Shown piece by piece: positions 48,871 through 57,599 of a stretch of DNA of 64,000 nt (its first letter is position 1; the number at the start of each line of letters is the position of its first letter). The DNA is from an uncultured Bacteroidales bacterium. GTDB lineage: Bacteria; Bacteroidota; Bacteroidia; Bacteroidales; UBA932. The DNA is taken from positions 33,872 to 97,871 of the forward strand of contig CAKUSP010000009.1 in the NCBI GenBank assembly GCA_934680015.1, in the 5' to 3' direction. The notes beneath the pieces are model-generated. The model did not search any database and was not told where the DNA came from. It worked only from the letters and a program-made list of their open reading frames with translations. A program made the translations under genes and the position numbers.

Positions 48871-50343
48871 TTATTCTGTTAAAGCTGCCCTGATGGCTTT
48901 TTCCCAACCCTTTATCATATTTCGTCTCCAAGTATCATCTTTCGATGGCTCAAAAATCCGATCTTCGCACCATAAATTCTTCAACTCATCGACACTATTC
49001 CACAGGCCAATGGCTAAGCCCGCCATATATGCAGCACCTAGCGCGGTAGTTTCCTTTTCTGAAGAGCGCAACACTTTAGTGTTCAAAATATCTGATTGGA
49101 ATTGAAGAAGCAAGGCATCATCCGAACCTCCGCCATCAACCTTAAGTTCTCTTATCTTCATACTGGCATCCTGACTCATGGCATTTATCAAATCCCGCAC
49201 TTCGAATGCCATACCTTCCAGAACTGCTCTTGCTATATGTGCTGACTTGGTACCCCTATTTATGCCAATTATGGTTCCTCTTGCATGTGCATTCCAATAT
49301 GGAGCTGCCAAACCCGTTAGAGCTGGCACGAAGAAAACACCACCATTATCTTCTACACTAAGTGCTAAAGCCTCCACTTCTGAAGAAGTCTTTATTATTC
49401 CAAGCCCGTCACGAAGCCACTGTACGGCTGCGCCACACACGAAAACGCTCCCCTCAAGAGCATATGTCACTTTGCCATTAATCTCCCAAGCTATAGTAGT
49501 CAATAGATTACATTTAGAGCATACTGCTTTTTCTCCGATATTCATTAGAAGGAAACATCCCGTGCCATAAGTATTTTTCACAGAACCTTGATCCACACAC
49601 ATTTGCCCGAAAAGCGCACTTTGTTGGTCTCCTATAAGGCTACATATAGGAATCGAACAAGAATCTGTCTCATAATCCCCAAAATGATGCGAACTTGGGA
49701 AGACTTCTGGCAACATGCTTTCTGGAATATCGAGCAAATTCAACAACTCACTATCCCACTTGAGAGTATGTATATTGAATAACATCGTACGCGATGCATT
49801 GGATACATCCGTAGCATGTACTCTTCCATCTGTCAATTTCCACAAAAGGAAGGTGTCAACTGTTCCAAAACGTAACTCTCCACGCTTTGCTTTCTGCCGT
49901 GCCCCTTCTACATTGTCCAGTATCCATTTTATCTTCGTTCCACTAAAATAGGAATCCAAACGAAGCCCAGTTTTGCTTTTAATGAATCCGTCATATCCCC
50001 TTGAAGAAAGAAAATCACAATACCCAGATGTTCTTCTATCCTGCCAGACAATGGCATTGTAAATCGGCTCACCGGTATTGGCATCCCATACTATAGTGGT
50101 TTCTCTCTGATTAGCAATACCAATAGCTGCTACATTCTCAGCGCCAACTTTTCTCAACACCTCTTCAAAAACACTATATTGCGACTCCCATATCTGAGCC
50201 GGATCATGTTCCACCCAACCATCTTTTGGAAAAATCTGAGGGAACTCCTTTGACTGACATGCTATTTTTTCACCATTGGCATCGAAAGCGATGGCTCGGG
50301 AACTGCTAGTACCTTGATCCAATGAAACGATTATTTTTTTCAT
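48871..50343 (-). CDS. glpK: Glycerol kinase
   Basis: 490 residues from ATG at 50343; the frame stays open 42 codons upstream, but the family start is MKKIIVSLDQGTSSSRAIAFD. FGGY kinase motifs: DQGTSSSRAIAFD, VVWQDRRTSGYC-type segment (IVWQDRRTS), GDQQSALFGQMCVDQGSVKNTYGTG, and the C-terminal GGGSDDALLLQFQSDIL. It phosphorylates glycerol to glycerol 3-phosphate. No glpF or glpD is next to it. It is divergent from a lipase-like hydrolase gene, 43 bp away. Confidence 0.95.
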   Translation of the reverse strand: MKKIIVSLDQGTSSSRAIAFDANGEKIACQSKEFPQIFPKDGWVEHDPAQIWESQYSVFEEVLRKVGAENVAAIGIANQRETTIVWDANTGEPIYNAIVWQDRRTSGYCDFLSSRGYDGFIKSKTGLRLDSYFSGTKIKWILDNVEGARQKAKRGELRFGTVDTFLLWKLTDGRVHATDVSNASRTMLFNIHTLKWDSELLNLLDIPESMLPEVFPSSHHFGDYETDSCSIPICSLIGDQQSALFGQMCVDQGSVKNTYGTGCFLLMNIGEKAVCSKCNLLTTIAWEINGKVTYALEGSVFVCGAAVQWLRDGLGIIKTSSEVEALALSVEDNGGVFFVPALTGLAAPYWNAHARGTIIGINRGTKSAHIARAVLEGMAFEVRDLINAMSQDASMKIRELKVDGGGSDDALLLQFQSDILNTKVLRSSEKETTALGAAYMAGLAIGLWNSVDELKNLWCEDRIFEPSKDDTWRRNMIKGWEKAIRAALTE

Positions 50344-50358
50344 ATCGTGTAAAAATAC

Positions 50359-50366
50359 TAAATTTG
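50359..50366 (+). promoter_or_regulatory. -7 promoter box of the hydrolase-holA pair
   Basis: TAAATTTG matches TAnnTTTG and lies 20 bp before the ATG, in the glpK/hydrolase divergent region. No TTTG at -33. Confidence 0.5.
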
Positions 50367-50386
50367 CTTCAAAACTCAAGGCGCTT

Positions 50387-51295
50387 ATGGAAACATTAAA
50401 ACTGAAATCTAATTTTGATGATCTGTCTATAGCTGTAGCAATGCTTAAGCCACAAAATGGCAAGGCCAAGGCAATATTTCAAATAGTGCACGGAATGGCA
50501 GAGCATAAAGAAAGGTACTATCCTTTTATGGAATACCTTTGCGCGCAAGGCTATGTTTGTGTCATCCACGATCATAGAGGGCATGGAGAAAGCGTTAAAA
50601 GCGAGCAGGATCTTGGCTTTATGTACGATGGCGGCGCTAATGCCCTAGTCGATGATGTGCTGAGCGTACAGAATTGGGCCAAAGAACAGTTCCCCGGGCT
50701 TCCAGTATATCTCTTTGGACATAGTATGGGAAGTATGGTGGTGCGTGCTTTCACTCGTTTGTACGACGATAGGATATCAAAACTGATAGTATGCGGATGC
50801 CCCTCTGACAACAAGGGCAAAAAAGCAGGAATACTGCTTGCCAATATAATTGGCACGCTAAAAGGGTGGAACAAAAGAAGCAATGTGCTTAATCAGTTGG
50901 CCTTTGGAAAATATGGCGAACTCTTCGAGGATGGAAACCCACTTGCATGGTTATCGGCGAACAAGTTAAATACTCTCGCCTATTATAAAGATCCGCTTTG
51001 CGGGTTCGTCTTCACCGCCAATGGGTTTAAGAATTTATTTAAAATCATGGAATTATGCTATTCTAAAAAGGGATGGAAGATGAACAATCCTTCGCTCGAA
51101 ATAATGTTTATCTCTGGTGGCGATGATCCTTGCAGAATTAGCGATAAGGACTTTCTCAAGGCAGTCAATTTCATGAAAGATCGTGGATATAAGAAAGTAT
51201 CCTACCACCTGTACCCTGGTCTACGGCATGAGATTCTGCTCGAAGATGAGCCCAAAGTATGGTCAGACATATCTGATTTTATAAACGAACAGTAA
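50387..51295 (+). CDS. Alpha/beta hydrolase, monoacylglycerol-lipase-like
   Basis: 302 residues, cytoplasmic. Family blocks: IVHGMAEHKERYYPFMEYLCAQGYVCVIHDHRGHGES (oxyanion region), nucleophile Ser in FGHSMGSMV, catalytic Asp in FISGGDDPC and His in LYPGLRHEILLE. This is the Hydrolase_4 (serine aminopeptidase S33 / monoglyceride lipase) type. Substrate unproven; the divergent glycerol kinase makes glycerol release from lipids plausible. holA starts 3 bp downstream. Confidence 0.87.
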   Translation: METLKLKSNFDDLSIAVAMLKPQNGKAKAIFQIVHGMAEHKERYYPFMEYLCAQGYVCVIHDHRGHGESVKSEQDLGFMYDGGANALVDDVLSVQNWAKEQFPGLPVYLFGHSMGSMVVRAFTRLYDDRISKLIVCGCPSDNKGKKAGILLANIIGTLKGWNKRSNVLNQLAFGKYGELFEDGNPLAWLSANKLNTLAYYKDPLCGFVFTANGFKNLFKIMELCYSKKGWKMNNPSLEIMFISGGDDPCRISDKDFLKAVNFMKDRGYKKVSYHLYPGLRHEILLEDEPKVWSDISDFINEQ

Positions 51296-51298
51296 TAC

Positions 51299-52339
51299 AT
51301 GGCTAAACAGAGCATAAATGTCGCACAGCAGTGCAAAGAACTCATTGAAGAAATACATAATGGCATTTTTCACCCCGTTTATCTATTAATGGGCGAAGAA
51401 AGTTATTATCCTGACCTTATATGTAAAGAAATTATCGACAATTGTATAGACGAAAGTAATAAAGACTTCAATGAACTGATATGCTATGGCGCTGATACAA
51501 ATGCAGAAGCTGTAATCAGTGCTGCTCGACAATTCCCCATGATGTCCGATCGCGTACTTGTAGTACTCAAAGAGGCTCAACTGATGAAATCACTTGAATC
51601 TCTCTCTGTATATTGTGATCACCCACTCGAAAGTACAACGCTGGTTATACTAATGCATGGTGGCGGAGCAGACAAACGCAAAGCCCTTTATAAAAGCGTT
51701 TCTAAAAATGGTGTAATCGTAGACAGCCCACTTGTTAGAGATTATGAAATCGCCCGCTGGATAGAGAATTACTATCAAAGCCTCGGGCTTTCTCTTGAAC
51801 CTGGTGGAGCGAACCTTTTATCCGAATACATAGGATGTAACCTAGGGGCTATAGCTGTGGAAACGGACAAATTACTAAAAAATATTCCTCTCGGATGTAA
51901 AGAAGTCAATATCGAGGATATCGAAAAGAATGTAGGTGTCAGCCGCCAATTCAGCATTTTTGAACTTACTAAGGAATTATGCTATAAGCGCAGTGAAAAA
52001 GCCTTAAAAATAGCAGGTTACGTAGGAAGTGCCGCTAAGTTTTCCATGCCGGCAGCGGTAAGTGTAATTTTCAACACCTTTCTGAAAGTATTAAGATACG
52101 AAGCCTTGATGCTTAGAAAAGGACCGATAAGCCCCTCCGATAAGGCTGCAGCCCTGACAGGTGTCAATCCATATTTTTATAAAGATTACGAAGCCGCTTG
52201 CAGGAACTATCCCCTTAAAAAGACCATGTCTATTATATCGCTACTTTGTGAGTTCGATTATCTCGGGAAAGGTGGAGATGGAGTGGAAACCTCCGATGGA
52301 GAACTGCTCGTGGAATTAACTGCCAAGATTCTCTCATAG
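51299..52339 (+). CDS. holA: DNA polymerase III subunit delta
   Basis: 346 residues. N-terminal clamp-loader fold with HPVYLLMGEESYYPDLI, the AARQFPMMSDRVLVVLKEAQ block and TTLVILMHGGGADKRKALYK; a middle segment with SEYIGCNLGAIAVETDKLLKNI; a C-terminal helical collar. HolA opens the beta clamp for loading. Divergent in sequence, as usual for delta, but blocks and length fit. Confidence 0.93.
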   Translation: MAKQSINVAQQCKELIEEIHNGIFHPVYLLMGEESYYPDLICKEIIDNCIDESNKDFNELICYGADTNAEAVISAARQFPMMSDRVLVVLKEAQLMKSLESLSVYCDHPLESTTLVILMHGGGADKRKALYKSVSKNGVIVDSPLVRDYEIARWIENYYQSLGLSLEPGGANLLSEYIGCNLGAIAVETDKLLKNIPLGCKEVNIEDIEKNVGVSRQFSIFELTKELCYKRSEKALKIAGYVGSAAKFSMPAAVSVIFNTFLKVLRYEALMLRKGPISPSDKAAALTGVNPYFYKDYEAACRNYPLKKTMSIISLLCEFDYLGKGGDGVETSDGELLVELTAKILS

Positions 52340-52402
52340 CCCCCTATTGAAACTACAATATTGGGATAATCGCAAAAAACGAGGGAAAAACGAAAGAAAG
52401 AA

Positions 52403-52434
52403 TTTGCAAGTAATCCTAGTTTTAGGTATATTTG
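52403..52434 (+). promoter_or_regulatory. tRNA-Gln promoter
   Basis: TTTG (52403-52406), 20 nt, TATATTTG (52427-52434): a full match to the Bacteroidota promoter. The tRNA starts 10 nt later. Confidence 0.85.
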
Positions 52435-52444
52435 CGTCCGGAAT

Positions 52445-52518
52445 TGAGGTATGGTGTAATGGTAGCACTACAGATTTTGGTTCTGCCTGCCCAGGTTCGA
52501 ATCCTGGTACCTCAACCA
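52445..52518 (+). tRNA. tRNA-Gln (anticodon TTG)
   Basis: Acceptor TGAGGTA pairs fully with TACCTCA; D stem GTGT/GCAC; anticodon loop TTTTGGT gives TTG; T arm CCAGG-TTCGAAT-CCTGG. The anticodon stem has one A-C mismatch at its outer pair. Discriminator A and an encoded CCA (52516-52518) follow. Confidence 0.95.
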
Positions 52519-52521
52519 CTC

Positions 52522-52549
52522 GAGACCGGCGGAAGCCGGTTTCTTTTTT
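52522..52549 (+). terminator. tRNA-Gln terminator
   Basis: GAGACCGGC and GCCGGTTTC around a GGAA tetraloop, followed by six T, 4 nt after the CCA. Confidence 0.95.
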
Positions 52550-52590
52550 CGTTGTCATTAGGAAATATTCTCTATATCGCATTTTTGAAT

Positions 52591-53058
52591 ATGGAATATT
52601 TATCAAAAGAACGTTACGACCAGATAGTTTCAGAGTTAAACTATCTAATGAACGAAGAGTATCCTCGCATCAAAGATGATCTCTGCGAAGCTCGTGCACA
52701 AGGAGATTTGAGTGAAAACGCTGAATACCGGGCTGCCAGAAGGGCTCAGGCCAAGGCTATCAGTCGGATACGTTTTCTGCAAAAAGTACTTCAGTTTTCC
52801 AGAATTATAGACACGCAGGCCCTTCCTAAGGATAGAATCTCCCTGTTAAGCGAAGTTACCTTTACGAACTTATCGAATGGAATGCAAATGAAATTTACCA
52901 TCGTAAGTCCTCACGAGATGAATCTTCAGCAAGGTAAAATTTCATGCAAATCCCCTATCGGTGAAGCTCTCATGGGAAGAAAAGTCGGGGAAGTGGTCGA
53001 TGTTCATGCCCCCTCTGGAATATTTCAAATAAGAATAGATGATTTTAAAGCCGACTGA
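52591..53058 (+). CDS. greA: Transcription elongation factor GreA
   Basis: 155 residues from ATG at 52591; the open frame reaches further upstream through the tRNA, so this ATG is chosen because it gives the family start MEYLSKERYDQIVSELNYL. N-terminal coiled coil with acidic tip (ARAQGDLSENAEYRAAR) and C-terminal FKBP-like domain (GKISCKSPIGEALMGRKVGEVVDV). GreA rescues back-tracked RNA polymerase by stimulating RNA cleavage. No promoter was clear between the tRNA terminator and the ATG. Confidence 0.95.
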   Translation: MEYLSKERYDQIVSELNYLMNEEYPRIKDDLCEARAQGDLSENAEYRAARRAQAKAISRIRFLQKVLQFSRIIDTQALPKDRISLLSEVTFTNLSNGMQMKFTIVSPHEMNLQQGKISCKSPIGEALMGRKVGEVVDVHAPSGIFQIRIDDFKAD

Positions 53059-53116
53059 AACAGGCCTTATACTTACCAACAGGTCTATATTCAGAGTCAT
53101 TTTATAAATCAACAAA

Positions 53117-53158
53117 AAAGGGCGGCCAATCAGTCTTTCGACCTTTTAGCCACCCTTT
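53117..53158. terminator. Terminator between greA and the DUF4988 gene
   Basis: Reverse strand: AAAGGGTGGC pairs with GCCGCCCTTT (one G-T wobble) around a 22-nt loop, followed by T. It serves the minus-strand gene and, less well, greA. Confidence 0.8.
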
Positions 53159-53196
53159 CTTGCGATTATCTTATAAAGGGATTCTACGATGTGGAA

Positions 53197-55275
53197 TTAT
53201 TCTGTAGTATCTATACTTCCCTTTGTAAGGAATTCTGCCACTACCGGGTATGTAGTAATAACTCCGTCCGCAGTACATCCATAAACACAGATTTTATATG
53301 CAGTAGCACCCCAAAGGTTCTTCTTCTCGATAATCTGCTTTCCTGAAAGAAGATTGGCCTCAAGTGTAGTTCCAGCCTCTTGTGCAAATACTTTTGTCCA
53401 AATCAAATCATCAACAGCATACTGAAGCGCGTTTTCGAAATCATCAAAGTAATCTCGCTTATCCACGCCCACTAGATATGTTACATCTGAAGCTGAAGGA
53501 GTCACTGTTATAACGACATCTTGACGCGTAACTACGCTCTCTATCTTAAATTCGCATTCCTTTGTCGCCTTAAATTTACCGGTCTTGAACTCCACCTTTG
53601 AAAGAGGCGAAGCGGCGTCTCCATCTACACAGCAGAAAGCATATACATAGTACTCAGTATCTTCCACCAAAGGTAAAGTCGCAGCCTTGGTTTCGGTGTA
53701 GTATTTTGCAGCCTGCATAGTCTGCGTTCCGGTCGAAGTCAATTGTGCCCAGGTTACACTTCCATCGACGAGTTCATCTCTATAATCGTTACGATAAATG
53801 TCTATGCGTGACTTCATGAATGCATCGTCACTCTCGTAGTTGTCGAATTCGGACTTCTTAACAAAACCATGGAAATACCCTCTGTCATCTGAAGGCACAC
53901 ATATATATCGTGCACTATTCCATGTAACGTCAGATACATCAATGCGATATACCGTATTGATAACTATATCATGCTTTGTCTTGAAAGGAACGACTTCCAC
54001 ATCAGTTACAGCCTTACATACCTTGGCATCTTGATCTTCCTCGAAAGAGAACACTGCTATATAATATTCCTTATCTGCCTTTAGATTAGAACCTTTATAC
54101 TCTCTCTCCCCCTTAGGTGCCAATACATCAAAATATGCCGTATATCCATACTGAAGATAGAAGTTAAACATCTGAAGTTGCTCATTTATAAAAGCATCCT
54201 GAGTTATGGAGTCGTATTTAGCCTTATCGTATGCTACGACATAAGTACGAACCGAAGCATCCTTAGGAGTAACTGTAGCAGTTACTGACTTGTCATCTAT
54301 GGCTGTTATGTTAACGGTAAAATTCTTAAGTTTTGTCTCCCCAGTATAGCTAGGTTCAGCCACCACATGCATTTCGACGCAGTCTGACAGACCATCACCA
54401 TTCATATATATAAGAGAAACTGTTCCGCTGAACTCTGCGTATGTTTTCATATCCTCACTCGGCGCAGTAATAGTGAGCGTCTTATTATCATATTTAACTC
54501 TCCATCCGTCTGGCTTGCTTACAATCACGCGAGATACTCCGCTCTCTTCTACTTCATAGGTTTGAGTCTCTCCGTATGAGAAAGTCGAAGTCTGAGGAGC
54601 CTTACGTATCAGCATGTAGAAGCCTGCGCGAAGTGGAACGCTTACTACAGAGCCGTCTGCCAATTCAAAATATACGGTATTTCCATCAACTGTCACTCCA
54701 CGGAAAAGCGAATCTCCGCCTTCGCTTGCAACCTTAGCCAAAACATCGCTACCCTGTGCATCTTTTATCCTTTGAGAAGTTGCTCCTCCATCAAAACTTA
54801 TCGTCCAATAGCCTTCTTCATCCACGCCTAAAACCGGAATAACAGCATCTGCAGTTACAGGCAGTTTCTGCCCATCAGAGTTAGTCAGATATTCAGTCTT
54901 ACCGCCTGAAGTTAGAGTCCAATAATACTTTCCGTCCTCGTCCTTTTTAACGCCAATAACCGGAGCGTCTTTTCCATCTATACCCGATTTGCCATCTTTA
55001 ATTTCGATGCTTGTACCATCGGAAAATTGAATAGTATGACCATTCTCGTTTTCTTCCACTTTCACAATAGTAAAAGTGCCTTCAACTATTTTCTGCAAGG
55101 ACTCTATGTCTTTATTAATCGAAGCAACTTGTTTTTCCACTTTTTCAAGCCTTCCTTCGATATCATTCACCTTGTTCCATAGTTCCGTGTCATCATATTT
55201 GCAGCCGGTGAACGCTACAAATAAAGACAATGCGCAGCACACATAACGTGCTGCGATGTTCAATAATTTAGTCAT
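53197..55275 (-). CDS. DUF4988 (PL29 N-terminal-like) surface lipoprotein
   Basis: 692 residues, lipobox FTGC. An N-terminal coiled coil (VNDIEGRLEKVEKQVASINKDIESL, about 30-65) is followed by DUF4988 beta repeats with collagen-like hinges (GKSGIDGKDAPVIGV, YYWTLTSGGKTEYL, VLGVDEEGYWTISFDGG), a BACON-like or Ig-like domain (about 215-305) and three repeated Fn3-like modules sharing YVVAYDKAKYDSIT-, YICVPSDDRGYFHG- and YLVGVDKRDYFDDF-type motifs. Seen at the start of PL29 lyases and in many surface proteins; no lyase domain is present here. Function unknown, surface-exposed by inference. Confidence 0.8.
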   Translation of the reverse strand: MTKLLNIAARYVCCALSLFVAFTGCKYDDTELWNKVNDIEGRLEKVEKQVASINKDIESLQKIVEGTFTIVKVEENENGHTIQFSDGTSIEIKDGKSGIDGKDAPVIGVKKDEDGKYYWTLTSGGKTEYLTNSDGQKLPVTADAVIPVLGVDEEGYWTISFDGGATSQRIKDAQGSDVLAKVASEGGDSLFRGVTVDGNTVYFELADGSVVSVPLRAGFYMLIRKAPQTSTFSYGETQTYEVEESGVSRVIVSKPDGWRVKYDNKTLTITAPSEDMKTYAEFSGTVSLIYMNGDGLSDCVEMHVVAEPSYTGETKLKNFTVNITAIDDKSVTATVTPKDASVRTYVVAYDKAKYDSITQDAFINEQLQMFNFYLQYGYTAYFDVLAPKGEREYKGSNLKADKEYYIAVFSFEEDQDAKVCKAVTDVEVVPFKTKHDIVINTVYRIDVSDVTWNSARYICVPSDDRGYFHGFVKKSEFDNYESDDAFMKSRIDIYRNDYRDELVDGSVTWAQLTSTGTQTMQAAKYYTETKAATLPLVEDTEYYVYAFCCVDGDAASPLSKVEFKTGKFKATKECEFKIESVVTRQDVVITVTPSASDVTYLVGVDKRDYFDDFENALQYAVDDLIWTKVFAQEAGTTLEANLLSGKQIIEKKNLWGATAYKICVYGCTADGVITTYPVVAEFLTKGSIDTTE

Positions 55276-55343
55276 CTTTTATATAATTAAGTTATTCAAG
55301 TTCAACAAAAGGGCGGCATCACTGCCATTCAGTACACCGCCTT

Positions 55344-55351
55344 CAAATATA
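55344..55351 (-). promoter_or_regulatory. -7 promoter box of the DUF4988 gene
   Basis: Reverse-strand TATATTTG, exact TAnnTTTG, about 70 bp before the start. No clear TTTG at -33 (the region is very A/T-rich). Confidence 0.6.
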
Positions 55352-55401
55352 GAAAAAAAATATTGTTTATTTTATACTTATTAATCCTTAATTAAGCGTT
55401 T

Positions 55402-55440
55402 AAAAAATAAGTTGGTAAAGATTTATAGTAGATTTTCGAG
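55402..55440. repeat. 39-bp dispersed repeat, copy 1
   Basis: Starts AAAAAATAAGTTG and ends TAGATTTTCGAG; by my alignment 31 of 39 positions match the copy at 63851-63889 in the same orientation. It lies about 50 bp beyond the -7 box of the DUF4988 gene. Confidence 0.7.
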
Positions 55441-55607
55441 AATAGATTCGATTTTCAAAGAGGAAGTGTACCGGGGTATACGACTGGCGAGAAAAGCAAT
55501 ATAACCACAAAAGTATTATAAAGATGACGCAGAATTATTTCAGGTTTCTAAATAACTGCTTCGCGCTTTCCAAGTAATTATATTGTAAATAATCGAGGCT
55601 ATTTAAC

Positions 55608-55615
55608 TATATTTG
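55608..55615 (+). promoter_or_regulatory. -7 promoter box of ogt
   Basis: TATATTTG followed by CGAC, exact consensus; a TTG lies 22 nt upstream. The ATG is only 14 bp downstream, so the mRNA is almost leaderless. Confidence 0.65.
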
Positions 55616-55629
55616 CGACGCGTTAAAAG

Positions 55630-56151
55630 ATGGAATCAACTATTTACTATCAGATTTACGAATCTCCTCTCGGACCTCTTTTTTTAGCAGGCGATGAGGG
55701 TAAATTATATATGTGCGACTGGTATGCTTGCAAGACATTCTGCCGTAACCTTAAAAGAGTCGTACATTCAACTGGTGCTGAGTTATGTAATAAAGACTCT
55801 GCGCTTTTAAAGGAGGTCAAATTCGAACTAAATGAGTATTTCAATCGTAAACGCACCACTTTTGACATACAGATATCCTTTATAGGAAGCGACTTTCAAA
55901 AATCCGTATGGAATGCTCTCATAAGTATCCCTTATGGAAAGACAAAAAGCTATGCCGAAATAGCTAGACTAATTGGGCGTCCAACAAGTACTAGAGCAGT
56001 GGCAAATGCTATCGGGGCCAATCCCTTAAGCATCTTAGTTCCCTGCCATAGAGTTATCGGATCAAATGGGTCACTTACAGGTTACGCTGGTGGATTAAAT
56101 GCAAAAAAACTGCTTTTGAACATAGAATTCATGCGCCATGTAACTATTTAA
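55630..56151 (+). CDS. ogt: Methylated-DNA-[protein]-cysteine S-methyltransferase
   Basis: 173 residues. N-terminal RNase-H-like part (IYESPLGPLFLAGDEGKLYMCDW); C-terminal DNA-binding and active-site part with FQKSVWNALISIPYGKTKSYAEIA, RAVANAIGANPLSILVPCHRV (acceptor Cys in PCHRV) and GYAGGLNAKKLLL. It removes O6-methyl groups from guanine in one suicide transfer. It has its own close promoter and stands alone. Confidence 0.94.
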   Translation: MESTIYYQIYESPLGPLFLAGDEGKLYMCDWYACKTFCRNLKRVVHSTGAELCNKDSALLKEVKFELNEYFNRKRTTFDIQISFIGSDFQKSVWNALISIPYGKTKSYAEIARLIGRPTSTRAVANAIGANPLSILVPCHRVIGSNGSLTGYAGGLNAKKLLLNIEFMRHVTI

Positions 56152-56266
56152 AAACTAAATAAATATTAATTAGCGAAACATTAATAAGTAAAAAATTAGT
56201 TCCGTCTGGTTTCTTAGGGATAGAGACCATGATGGCGCAAGTAATTTTTTTAAAAAAAATATTGAT

Positions 56267-56641
56267 ATGAATTGGAGTGTTTTATGGACTATCCTGCTTC
56301 TTATAGGATCCAATATTTGCATGACCTTCGCTTGGTATGGGCATCTAAAATTACAAGAAATGCACATTTCTGATGGGTGGCCTATAATCCTTGTGATATT
56401 ATTTTCTTGGGGAATTGCCTTTTTTGAGTATTGCCTACAGGTCCCTGCCAACAGGATAGGTTCCAACATTAATGGCGGACCCTTCAGCCTTATACAACTA
56501 AAAGTAATTCAGGAAGTTATAAGCCTTACAGTATTCACCATAATAGTAACAGTGGTTTTCAAAGGCGAACCACTTCACTGGAACCACATCGTAGCCTTCT
56601 TATGCCTGATACTGGCCGTTTTCTTCTGTTTTTTGAAATAG
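56267..56641 (+). CDS. DMT-like DUF486 membrane protein
   Basis: 124 residues, four hydrophobic helices. Family blocks: ILLLIGSNICMTFAWYGHLK, FFEYCLQVPANRIGSNINGG, QLKVIQEVISLTVF and a final helix. DUF486 proteins are small EmrE/DMT-like inner-membrane proteins of unknown substrate. Length is normal for the family. No strong promoter was found in the 115 bp after ogt. Confidence 0.9.
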   Translation: MNWSVLWTILLLIGSNICMTFAWYGHLKLQEMHISDGWPIILVILFSWGIAFFEYCLQVPANRIGSNINGGPFSLIQLKVIQEVISLTVFTIIVTVVFKGEPLHWNHIVAFLCLILAVFFCFLK

Positions 56642-56653
56642 CTTTTAAGCAAC

Positions 56654-56696
56654 TGACTTAGAGGATGGCGCGCCATTCCGCACTAAGTCATTATTT
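56654..56696 (+). terminator. Hairpin after the DUF486 gene
   Basis: TGACTTAG (56654-56661) pairs with CTAAGTCA (56683-56690); between them TGGCGCGCCA is itself a perfect palindrome. TTATTT follows. A probable terminator, unusual for its nested stems. Confidence 0.65.
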
Positions 56697-56716
56697 ATAA
56701 GGTGTTTTTTTATAAA

Positions 56717-56936
56717 GCTCGCAAGAAGTGCGTCCTTCCAGACCAGGCCCTCCCCTTAGATGGGTCTCTGCCCCATAACATCCCCGTGGCTCTCGAGCTA
56801 CCGATTCCGCTGACGCAACATCCCGCTCTCCGCCGTTCGCACTGAGGTGCGAATATGGCTCTGCCCCATCAACAGACTCCGCCCGGTCATAAGTCATGGG
56901 CGGCTAGTCTTTCAGGATGCAACTTCTTGACTCGCT
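56717..56936. mobile_element. About 220-bp MITE-like element with imperfect terminal inverted repeats
   Basis: Left end 56717-56749 and right end 56902-56936 are imperfect inverted repeats: CAAGAAGT left against ACTTCTTG right, then TCC/GGA, AGAC/GTCT and further matches, with a few gaps. The inside is GC-richer than its surroundings, with hairpins such as TTCGCA/TGCGAA and ATGGG/CCCAT. No transposase inside. Reading frames across it (for example 56691-56897 reverse) look like chance. Not known to me as a named element. Confidence 0.55.
56888..56917 (+). repeat. 30-bp palindromic dispersed repeat, copy A
   Basis: CATAAGTCATGGGCGGCTAG and ten following bases; part of the right end of the 220-bp element. 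Related copies at 57338-57367 and 59278-59307. Confidence 0.55.
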
Positions 56937-57599
56937 ATTATTATGCCTTGCTTTTTCCATATAAAGGGCTTATTTTAGGACAAAACAGTCAAATTGAAGT
57001 TTTTGTCCTTGAAAAGGCTGTTTTCTCGGACAAAAATGGTGGCGGTAGGTTATGAAGGATTAACGTCCATTTAACCACGAGGTAACGAAAACATAGCTTT
57101 TATAATCAATTTTTGAACCTGAAAAACACCTTTGAAGTCAACATGCCTTGTAGGGTATTCTATGAAGGGTAGCAAGTAAAGGTGACTATTTTTTTCTATC
57201 ACCTTTAAACTTTATCCCTTTTGGAAGTGCGTAAAATGGGGGCAGCGCCTAAAGGTGAATTTCGGGTTGTGTCTTTTCAATTCGGAAGGGTTCGCTTTTT
57301 TGGCCATTCTTACTCATACTTTTATGTCTAGAAATTTCACAAGTCACGGGTGACTGGCCGTTCCAGAAAGGCTCTTTTGCTTAACTTTTTTGGTTAGCCA
57401 AACTATGTGGTCTAGTATTCAATGTGTCCACAAAGCAGAAGATTTTGTGGATTCCTGCTTTTAGAAAATGCACTCATCCACAGATTCGGGCTTTTGGTGG
57501 ATGAAGTAAGTATGATAGAGATATCGAAAAAAATTGAATAAAAAAAAACGTATTTTTCTTTGCTGTTTCTAACTTTATGTATGGCAATAGGATAACCAT
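56937..57599. other. Hairpin-rich non-coding stretch before the Rpn gene
   Basis: No credible gene. It holds a GGACAAAA / TTTTGTCC / GGACAAAA set (56978-56985, 57001-57008, 57028-57035), AAAGGTGA/TCACCTTT (57178-57185, 57199-57206), TCCACAAA/TTTGTGGA (57427-57434, 57444-57451) and one copy of the 30-bp repeat. Could be the remains of an element or a structured RNA; I cannot tell. Confidence 0.5.
57338..57367 (+). repeat. 30-bp palindromic dispersed repeat, copy B
   Basis: Contains the perfect inverted repeat AGTCAC-GG-GTGACT. About 25 of 30 positions match copy C at 59278-59307. Confidence 0.65.

Larger units (their letters stand above)
55276..55629. other. 354-bp intergenic region with divergent promoters
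   Basis: No gene seen. It holds the -7 boxes of the DUF4988 gene (reverse) and ogt (forward), and a 39-bp sequence repeated at 63851-63889. Confidence 0.7.

Noticed and set aside
50344..50469. Longer glycerol kinase start at 50469
   Set aside because: The added residues overlap the divergent hydrolase gene and precede the family start MKKIIVSLDQG.
56691..56897. Reverse-strand 68-codon frame in the GC-rich block
   Set aside because: It lies across the 220-bp inverted-repeat element, and its Arg/Gly/Glu-rich translation fits chance reading of a GC-rich palindromic element.
57481..57490. DnaA-box-like ATCCACA sequence (possible origin)
   Set aside because: A single near-match with no cluster of boxes and no dnaA nearby.
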